Shown: positions 41,548 through 47,804 of the stretch, one piece after another | Layout of the letters: each line of letters starts with the position of its first letter | How positions within the stretch are numbered: position 1 is the first letter of the stretch | Assembly (NCBI GenBank): GCA_964549765.1 | Contig: CAZJWR010000025.1 | Coordinates: forward strand, 1-47,804 | Source: CAZJWR01 sp964549765 | Lineage (GTDB): Bacteria > Zixibacteria > MSB-5A5 > GN15 > JAAZOE01 | Direction: 5' to 3' | Length of the DNA: 47,804 bases | The notes under the pieces: generated by a model | Seen by the model: only the letters and a program-made list of their open reading frames with translations | What the model was told of the DNA's origin: nothing | Database searches by the model: none | Translations under genes and position numbers: made by a program

Positions 41548-44415
41548 ATGAGTTGGACACGCACAGTGCTGATCGCCGGGGTTTTGATGATAGCCTCCCT
41601 GACCTTCGTTTCGGCGCAGATCAAGAATGACGCCGGTCCCCTGAGTAATACGCATCCGCAGGAACAGATGAGCGAAGATCTCAGAATTGCGCTCCTGACA
41701 GCTAAAACCGCGCTCGAAATCGATACCATCAATGTCGAGGTCGATTATATGGTCGCGGATGATCACTCGCACGAGTTGCTTCAACCCGAAATCGATGCGG
41801 TGGTGGAAATGTTCGCCTGTCAGGGAATCGTGATGAATATCGAAATCAGCGATCCCCTGCCGCACGTCGATGTGCTTGGTAATGTCAACGGCAATGTGTT
41901 CACCAACATGACGCCGAACACGGGTTTTGGGTGGATCAAGCAAAATTATTGCGATCATCTGGGCGAACCGGGTTGGCATTATTGCATCATGGCCCATCTT
42001 TACGACTACGGTGCCGGGACCGGTTCTTCCGGACTCGCGGAAGTATTGGGAGACGACTTCATCGTCTCTCTCGGCGGTTCGTGGACGCTGGATGAGGTCG
42101 GTACACCGTTTGACCGTGCCGGCTCCTTCGTCCATGAACTGGGCCACAACCTGGGACTCCACCACGCCGGCGATCAGAGTCAAAACACGGTGGGCGCGTA
42201 TAAGCCCAATTATGCCAGTATCATGTCTTATCGGTACCAGGTCTCCGGAGTGCGTCAGGAAATGATGTGTGAGGAAATGACAGGTGAATGCAGCCCCTTT
42301 CGCAATCTCGATTATTCCCACGGACTCCTACCGCCCCTGAATGAAAATAACCTGTACGAGACATTCGGAATGGGCTATGGTCCGGTCGACTGGAATTGCA
42401 ACGGCATTATTGACCTGACGCCGGTGGCAGTTGACCTGGCCGATTTTCCCTGCGGCGGCGGTACCAGTTATCAGACACTCACTGATTATGATGACTGGTC
42501 CAATATTACCGACGTTACCTATACCAGTCACCGCGAGGCGCTCGAAAACACCGAGGTAATCGCGTGCATGTCGTTTGACGAATATAGTCGAAATGTCAAA
42601 GCCAATCCCGATATGTGCGGAACCGTCGAGATCTTTCCCGAACCGTGTGCATTCCCGTACGCCGACTCGGATGGAGACGGTATCGGCGATGACTGCGACG
42701 ATTGCCCCGGCCCGGGACAGAACGATGATGACGGCGACGGCATATGCAGCGATGTGGACAACTGCCAGTATACCGCCAATCCGAATCAGACCGATATCAA
42801 CAATAATGGTATCGGCGACGCCTGCGAATGCACGAAGGCGAAGTATGTATATACCGGTGAAGCGGCCGGCGACTGGTTCGGCTGGCGGGCCGGCAATGCC
42901 GGCGATTTCAATGGCGACGGGTACGATGACATTATCGTGGGTGCTCGCACGAATGATTTCGCCGGTGACGATGCCGGCCGGGCCTACCTGTATTCCGGGA
43001 GAACCGGGGCGCTGATCCTTCTTGTTAACGGTGAAGCGGAGGGGGATCGCCTCGGATGTTCCGTGGATGGTGCGGGGGATGTCAATTTGGACGGTTATGC
43101 CGATGTGGTGGTCGGCGCCTATGTGAGCGATGCCGGAGGTATGTATTCCGGAAGAGTATATGTCTTCTACGGCGGCCCCGTGGTGATACCGGATACGATA
43201 TCGGCCGCGGACGCCGACATGATCATAGATGGTCCCAATGCCGATGACAATTTCGGCTGGGAGGTTGCCGGTATCGGTGATGTCGACGATGAGCCCGGCC
43301 CGGATTTGCTTATCGGGGCCAGGCAGCAGACCGGTGATGCCCGGGGAGCGGCCTATGTTTGTTCCGGTCAGACCGGGGAGGTGATTTATTCATATTCCGG
43401 GGAATCGCCGGGACACATATTCGGATATTCGGTGGCCTCGGCCGGCGACTTCAATAACGACGGTACCGACGATTTTATTGTGGGAGCGTTGAACTATTAC
43501 TCCGGGACCGATTATTATCGTGGCCGCGTCTATATATATTCGGGATTCGACGGCAGTCTGCTGGTGACGATTACGGGTGCGGCTGAAATGAATTATTTCG
43601 GTGGAGACGTCTCCGCCGCCGGTGATCTCAACGGCGACGGTTTCGCAGATGTTTTCATTGGCGCCCCGCTCGACGATGCCGGGGAGCCCTATGGCGGAGC
43701 GGCCTATGTATTCAACGGCTTCGCCGGTCCGTTTCCGAGCGATTTGACGACGACCTCGGCGAGCATGGTCTTCACCGGCACCACCGATATCTCTCTGCTC
43801 GGTTGGTCGGTTTCCTACACCCGCGACATGAATGGCGATGGCATCAATGAACTTGTTGTCGGAGAGCCCCAGCAGCCAGGATATTTCTTTCTCACCGGCC
43901 GGGTGCATGTCTATTCCGGCGCGGACGGGACTGAACTCTATACGATGACGAGTGAAACGAGAAATGACCAGTTTGGCCACTGGGTGTGCGGAACGGAATC
44001 GTCAACATCACTGCATCCGCTGGATCTGATTGTGGGAGCCTACCTCAGCGACAGCGGCGGCTCGGATGCAGGCCGGGTATACGCTTACATGTTCGGCGAT
44101 GAGGATAATGACGGCGTTCTGGATAACTGCGATAACTGTCCGGGCGTGGCCAATGCCGACCAGATCGATTCGGACGGAAACGGTATCGGTGATGCCTGCC
44201 AGTTTTTGTGTGGAGACGCCAGTGGCGATGTTACAGTGAACATTGCCGATGCGGTCTATCTGATAAACTACATTTTTAAGAGCGGTCCGACTCCGGATCC
44301 ACTCTGTACCGGCGACGCGAACGGCGATGATGCGATCAATGTCGCCGACGCCGTGCATCTGATTAACTATATCTTCAAAGGCGGGCCGACCCCGGTCGAG
44401 CCGTGCTGTCCATGA
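41548..44415 (+). CDS. Secreted metzincin metalloprotease with seven-blade FG-GAP propeller and dockerin tail
   Basis: 955 residues. A signal peptide (TVLIAGVLMIASLTFVSA) is followed by a metzincin catalytic domain with HELGHNLGLHH (H196, E197, H200, H206) and Met-turn SIMSYRY (M226). Thrombospondin type-3 loops follow (DSDGDGIGDDCDDC and others, about 372-425). Seven FG-GAP blades come next, e.g. GDFNGDGYDDIIVGA, GDVNLDGYADVVVGA, GDFNNDGTDDFIVGA, GDLNGDGFADVFIGA and RDMNGDGINELVVGE, enough for one integrin-alpha-like propeller. Another TSP3 unit and two dockerin-like repeats (VNIADAVYLINY, INVADAVHLINY) end the chain. It is probably an extracellular protease with a substrate- or matrix-binding propeller. 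GAGGAGG precedes the ATG. Confidence 0.92.
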   Translation: MSWTRTVLIAGVLMIASLTFVSAQIKNDAGPLSNTHPQEQMSEDLRIALLTAKTALEIDTINVEVDYMVADDHSHELLQPEIDAVVEMFACQGIVMNIEISDPLPHVDVLGNVNGNVFTNMTPNTGFGWIKQNYCDHLGEPGWHYCIMAHLYDYGAGTGSSGLAEVLGDDFIVSLGGSWTLDEVGTPFDRAGSFVHELGHNLGLHHAGDQSQNTVGAYKPNYASIMSYRYQVSGVRQEMMCEEMTGECSPFRNLDYSHGLLPPLNENNLYETFGMGYGPVDWNCNGIIDLTPVAVDLADFPCGGGTSYQTLTDYDDWSNITDVTYTSHREALENTEVIACMSFDEYSRNVKANPDMCGTVEIFPEPCAFPYADSDGDGIGDDCDDCPGPGQNDDDGDGICSDVDNCQYTANPNQTDINNNGIGDACECTKAKYVYTGEAAGDWFGWRAGNAGDFNGDGYDDIIVGARTNDFAGDDAGRAYLYSGRTGALILLVNGEAEGDRLGCSVDGAGDVNLDGYADVVVGAYVSDAGGMYSGRVYVFYGGPVVIPDTISAADADMIIDGPNADDNFGWEVAGIGDVDDEPGPDLLIGARQQTGDARGAAYVCSGQTGEVIYSYSGESPGHIFGYSVASAGDFNNDGTDDFIVGALNYYSGTDYYRGRVYIYSGFDGSLLVTITGAAEMNYFGGDVSAAGDLNGDGFADVFIGAPLDDAGEPYGGAAYVFNGFAGPFPSDLTTTSASMVFTGTTDISLLGWSVSYTRDMNGDGINELVVGEPQQPGYFFLTGRVHVYSGADGTELYTMTSETRNDQFGHWVCGTESSTSLHPLDLIVGAYLSDSGGSDAGRVYAYMFGDEDNDGVLDNCDNCPGVANADQIDSDGNGIGDACQFLCGDASGDVTVNIADAVYLINYIFKSGPTPDPLCTGDANGDDAINVADAVHLINYIFKGGPTPVEPCCP

Positions 44416-44468
44416 ATTGCAATCGCCGCCGGCTCAGAGAGCGGCCGATAGGCGAATAATGGGAGTTT

Positions 44469-44501
44469 GGGGGACTGGCGCCCCTGGCCGCCGGTTCCCC
44501 C
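44469..44501. terminator. GC-rich hairpin between convergent genes (possible terminator)
   Basis: GGGGGA (44469-44474) pairs with TCCCCC (44496-44501), with further partial pairing inside (CTGGCG with CGCCGG). It lies between the metalloprotease and kinase stops; there is no long T-tract. Confidence 0.35.
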
Positions 44502-44507
44502 GATCCA

Positions 44508-47180
44508 TTACTTGAACTCCTCGGCCCAGTTCTGGACCACGACGATCTGGCCGGGGTCGGAATCCGTCGTCTGCGCATTCAGCAGGAGTCTTTCCCCGTC
44601 TGCCGATACGTCATAAGGGAAATTCACATTGCTCGGATATCGCAGACGCTGTTGGAACAGATCCACGGGATTCCCGGCCTCAAAATTATCGCCCGTGTTG
44701 ACCTTGACCGCCATGACCTGATAGTCAAAGGTCAGGTAGAATAACTCGGTGCCGTCGCCGTTCCACCGGGGATTCTCGGCATGTTCGGTGGAGATCTGCC
44801 ACTTGCCGCCGGAACCGTCCAGTTTTCGCACATACACTTCACGCCGTCCCGATTCGGTGCTCACGTACGCCACATATCGCCCATTGGGTGAGACTTTGGC
44901 CTCCGCCTCGAATTTCGAGCTGTTCACGAGCATGTCGACGCGATTACTGTCGTTCGGCGACAATATGCCGATATCCCAGCCGTTGCGCACCATGTCAAAG
45001 AGAAGTCTGGTTCCGCCAGCCGTGAAATCGTCGGGGGCGATATTGATGCTGTCAACCGCATAGACTAGTTCGGCGTCACTGGTTCCCCCGGCGTCCCTTC
45101 GGTAAATGCTGTATAATCTCGCATTCCGATTGGAAGTGAAATACACATCCTTCCCGTCGGGCGACCAGAGCGGTCGAGAGTCTACTGCGGGGTCGAAGGT
45201 CAAACGGATCGGCACGTTACGCTTCAGGTCGTAAATCCAGACATCGACGTTGTCCGCTTCCTGATCGAAGGCCGAATAGGCGATCTTGCTTCCATCCGGA
45301 GAAAGATCGACGTCGGCATATTTCCCCAGTTGACCGACCGTCTCGAGTTTTTTGCCGGTCCGGTCGAACCAGGCAAGCTCGCTCAGCGACGAATGATTAT
45401 TGGTTTGATAAAGAAGCGTCCCGTCGGTGGATACGCTGAAGGCATAGGTGTTATCGGCCGCGCCGATTTTCATGGCGATCGGTTTCGGTTCACCCGTGGC
45501 TTCGAGCTTGTCGGCGTCGAAGGGGAGGGCCATCAGGTTGTCCTCGGTCACGAAAAGAATATACCCGTCGTTGGAATATTCCACTCGGTCGAGGTTCTGA
45601 TTCAGTTCATAGATGGTCGTGGACGTGGTGGCGTCGACCGACCCGAGTTTTATCCGATTCGTCGGCTGATTTTCATTGCCATTTTGACGAACATGGGCGG
45701 TGAAGATGAAGTGTTTGCCATCCGGCAGGAACCACGGCCAGGCATAACCGAACTCGCCGGTGGTGGTATCAACCAGCGTCGCCGGACGAGGCACGCCACC
45801 CCCGGCGGCGACTATTTTCATGGTGTCAGTGGGGCCGCCGTCGAAGATGATCAGACCGGTCTTGCTCCAGCATCCGTCGGAACCGGTCGGACCCTGGCAG
45901 ACAAGCTGCGCCTGTCCGCCGGCAATCGGAATACGTTTCAATTGATCGCCCTTAAAGAAGGCCACTTCGGCGCCGTCCGGCGACCAGATATACCGCCTGG
46001 CGCCCTCGGTATTCAACAGAGGATACGCCTCGAGGGAATTGACCGGCCGCACCCAGATGCGATTCGTGCCCGCCGAATCGGTGGCGTGAAAGGCGACCGA
46101 CTGGCCGTCGGGAGAAATGCGCGGCCAGAATATATTGGATAGGCCCTGCCTGATATCCACCGTGTACCGCGCGACCGGCTTATGCGGCGCCGCTTTTGTT
46201 TTTTCCGCATAGTAGAGATATGCCAGGACGAGGGTGCTGAGTATCGCCACGGCGCCGATGACGCGGGCGAGGCCGAATTTGAATTTGCGGCGGGCGGCGA
46301 TGTGGGCCGGAAGACCGACCATCGACCCGGCCTGAGAAATCCACCGCAGCTCATCGGACAAATCCGACGCCGACTGCCAGCGTTTACGCGGATCTTTGGA
46401 GAGACATTTTCGCACCAGTCGTTCGAACAGGGGCGGCGTATCGGGCATAATGGCCGAAATCGACGCCGGTTCGCGTTCCATGATGGCCGCGATCAGCGTC
46501 GCGCTGGAACCGCCCTCGAATGCCCTCTTCCCGGTGACCATTTCATACAGCACGGCTCCGAAAGCGAAAATATCCGAACGCGCGTCCGCCTCTTGTCCCT
46601 CCAATTGCTCCGGCGCCATATATTGGATGGTTCCGACGATGGTATTGGCACCGGTCAGGGGCGTCGTTCGAGTAACCGCCTGCTGGGCGTTCGTCTCCTC
46701 GCCGAGTTGGATTTTGGCCAGACCAAAATCGAGCAGCTTGGCGCCTTCCTTGGTCAACACGATATTGCCGGGCTTTAGATCGCGATGGATGAGACCCTGC
46801 TGATGGGCCGCATCGAGTCCGCTGATGATCTGGATGGCGATTTGCAGCACTTCTTCATACGGGATCGGTCCGCGCGAGAGCCTCTCCGACAGCGTTTCGC
46901 CTTCGAGGAATTCCATGACCAGATAATCCGTCCCGTTTTCGTGGCCGACATCGTAGAGGGTGCAGATGTGGGCATGATTCAGGCTGGAAATCGCCTTCGC
47001 TTCCCGATCGAATCGTTCCCTCAATTGGGCGTTGTCGGCGACGTTAGCCGGAAGAATCTTTATGGCAACGGTGCGATCCAGGCGAGTATCGTTGGCTTTG
47101 TAGACCTCGCCCATGCCACCGACTCCGGCCTGCTCGATAATTTCATACGGCCCGAGTGTCTGACCTTTCGATAATGTCAT
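44508..47180 (-). CDS. Membrane Ser/Thr protein kinase with TolB-like propeller sensor
   Basis: 890 residues. An N-terminal PknB-type kinase has glycine loop AGVGGMGEVYKA (18-29), Lys41 in VAIKIL, HRDLKPGN (catalytic Asp134), DFG (151-153) and APE (189-191), so all key residues are intact. One membrane helix (about 305-324, ARVIGAVAILSTLVLAYLYY) separates it from a large extracytoplasmic region. That part has TolB/WD40-type repeats (ISPDGQSVAFH, WSPDGAEVAFF, LSPDGSKIAYSA, WSPDGKDVYFTSNRN, VSPNGRYVAYVS), likely a six- to eight-blade propeller that senses an outside signal. AAGGGGG precedes the ATG at 47180. Its start codon overlaps the stop of the ribbon-helix-helix gene (ATGA). Confidence 0.94.
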   Translation of the reverse strand: MTLSKGQTLGPYEIIEQAGVGGMGEVYKANDTRLDRTVAIKILPANVADNAQLRERFDREAKAISSLNHAHICTLYDVGHENGTDYLVMEFLEGETLSERLSRGPIPYEEVLQIAIQIISGLDAAHQQGLIHRDLKPGNIVLTKEGAKLLDFGLAKIQLGEETNAQQAVTRTTPLTGANTIVGTIQYMAPEQLEGQEADARSDIFAFGAVLYEMVTGKRAFEGGSSATLIAAIMEREPASISAIMPDTPPLFERLVRKCLSKDPRKRWQSASDLSDELRWISQAGSMVGLPAHIAARRKFKFGLARVIGAVAILSTLVLAYLYYAEKTKAAPHKPVARYTVDIRQGLSNIFWPRISPDGQSVAFHATDSAGTNRIWVRPVNSLEAYPLLNTEGARRYIWSPDGAEVAFFKGDQLKRIPIAGGQAQLVCQGPTGSDGCWSKTGLIIFDGGPTDTMKIVAAGGGVPRPATLVDTTTGEFGYAWPWFLPDGKHFIFTAHVRQNGNENQPTNRIKLGSVDATTSTTIYELNQNLDRVEYSNDGYILFVTEDNLMALPFDADKLEATGEPKPIAMKIGAADNTYAFSVSTDGTLLYQTNNHSSLSELAWFDRTGKKLETVGQLGKYADVDLSPDGSKIAYSAFDQEADNVDVWIYDLKRNVPIRLTFDPAVDSRPLWSPDGKDVYFTSNRNARLYSIYRRDAGGTSDAELVYAVDSINIAPDDFTAGGTRLLFDMVRNGWDIGILSPNDSNRVDMLVNSSKFEAEAKVSPNGRYVAYVSTESGRREVYVRKLDGSGGKWQISTEHAENPRWNGDGTELFYLTFDYQVMAVKVNTGDNFEAGNPVDLFQQRLRYPSNVNFPYDVSADGERLLLNAQTTDSDPGQIVVVQNWAEEFK

Positions 47181-47377
47181 TTGTGCCCCCTTCTTTCATC
47201 GATCCTGCCGGGCATCTTGCGACTTCCCGACACCTTGTGCTTGATCAGGTCCTCCACGACGCTTTGAAGGGTCGCGTCGGTTTTTGCCGCGAGAATTTTC
47301 AACTCACGATGAGTATGCTCATCGAGCCGGATATGAATCATCCGCTCTTTGGTTCGGTCTTCGCTTTTTTCGTGCAT
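47177..47377 (-). CDS. Small ribbon-helix-helix-like DNA-binding protein
   Basis: 66 residues. MIHIRLDEHTHRELKILAA followed by TLQSVVEDLIKHKV matches the beta-strand plus two helices of Arc/CopG-type ribbon-helix-helix proteins, which bind DNA as dimers. The C-terminal tail is basic (GSRKMPGRIDERRGHK). I start at the ATG at 47377 because GGGGAG lies about 8 nt upstream; a longer frame to 47428 has no such site. The stop overlaps the kinase start by 4 bp. No toxin gene is present, so it is not an obvious antitoxin; it may repress its own operon or be a kinase target. That is inference. Confidence 0.8.
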   Translation of the reverse strand: MHEKSEDRTKERMIHIRLDEHTHRELKILAAKTDATLQSVVEDLIKHKVSGSRKMPGRIDERRGHK

Positions 47378-47804
47378 AGGACAATCTCCCCGTCGGTCGA
47401 TTGCGGAGTTACAAATATAGCCATGCAATTGATACGCAGTTCGGCAAAAATTGGATTGACTTTAACCACGTTTAACGATAATTGCGGGGCAACGAATTTA
47501 CGGCCACGGAGGGAGGGGAGCGGGCCGGCGAGCGGTTTATTAATCCCCCCACCGGCGGGACTCTGCCACATTCCGCCCATAAAAAAGCTTCCCCGCAAGG
47601 ACGTGATGAGAACTTTCGGGTCGATGATTGAATTTCTAAGGAAGGCTGGATGAGCCGATATTTAATCGCATATCCAGTACTTAGACTGATTCTGCAAGGA
47701 ATCTTCCATACAGCGGGGTTCCGGTCATAATCGCATTCTGGCCGCTTCGCGGGTTGTGTAAATTCTTGTGTGTAAATTTTAGGTGATTTTGGCTAAATAA
47801 AGAG
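47378..47804. other. Gene-free stretch to the window edge
   Basis: 427 bp with no credible gene. It contains the 5' flank of the kinase operon, with a TATATT-like box near 47415 and no good -35, and at the far right copy B of the 32-bp repeat. Whatever lies to the right of 47804 is not visible. Confidence 0.55.
47751..47782 (+). repeat. 32-bp repeat, insertion-sequence-end-like (copy B)
   Basis: Direct-repeat partner of 40031-40062 (three mismatches in 32). The core is TGTAAATT at 47757-47764 and again at 47771-47778, a 14-bp period. It sits 22 bp from the window edge, so it could be the left end of an element that continues outside. Confidence 0.5.

Noticed and set aside
40765..42321. A 518-residue minus-strand frame
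   Set aside because: It runs antisense through two recognised genes; the repetitive Ile/Val/Ala translation comes from Asp-rich calcium loops read backwards.
42660..44210. Recurrent GGCGAC/GATGGC motifs that could be a DNA repeat array
   Set aside because: They are Gly-Asp codons of thrombospondin-3 and FG-GAP calcium loops; the spacing follows protein blades.
47177..47377. Antitoxin of a toxin-antitoxin pair
   Set aside because: The ribbon-helix-helix protein is coupled to a kinase, and no small toxin gene adjoins it.

Overview
The window is about 47.8 kb of bacterial chromosome, dense in genes and mostly high in G+C. The gene content suggests a double-membrane bacterium from an uncultured lineage of the FCB group. 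The best hint is three secreted proteins that end in paired dockerin-like repeats (GDAN..D..VNIGDAVHLINYIFKSGPPP), a style I associate with Candidatus Zixibacteria; that placement is inference. Lipoprotein signals, an RND pump, an outer-membrane barrel and FlgD/T9SS-like C-termini agree with a Gram-negative envelope. No rRNA, tRNA or CRISPR was seen.

Layout. 1-829 is a low-G+C partial gene of unknown function with a possible nuclease-type fold, downstream of comM (891-2426). 2637-10100 holds a haem-binding lipoprotein, a 4-hydroxybutyryl-CoA-dehydratase-like flavoprotein, RqcH (ribosome rescue), a metzincin protease with TPRs, and LepA. 10443-13595 is a large secreted dockerin-repeat protein. 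13853-19433 carries a HEAT-cyclophilin lipoprotein, an envelope protein of unknown function, an adenosine-specific kinase, a DHH phosphoesterase and an NmrA-like protein. 19574-21332 is an Fe-S assembly pair (Mrp-DUF971, Nfu). A ZIP transporter and an 863-residue secreted protein follow.

25511-29314 is the conserved ffh-rpsP-khpA-rimM-trmD-rplS translation and export operon. After a PAP2 phosphatase come an RND efflux pair (30828-34992) and then the most interesting block, 35243-38184: a TlpA-like thioredoxin, a tiny DUF4266-like lipoprotein ending in GGGGCGCN, a DUF3570-like barrel and an ApbE flavin transferase, all overlapping. The barrel contains a DGLTGAS sequence like the motif that ApbE enzymes modify with FMN, so the block may build a covalently flavinylated outer-membrane redox protein.

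38285-47804 holds a nitrilase, a 1.1-kb gene-free tract packed with hairpin repeats, two secreted calcium-motif proteins (one a metzincin with a seven-blade propeller), and a membrane Ser/Thr kinase coupled to a ribbon-helix-helix protein. A 32-bp sequence resembling an insertion-sequence end occurs at 40031 and again at the right edge.
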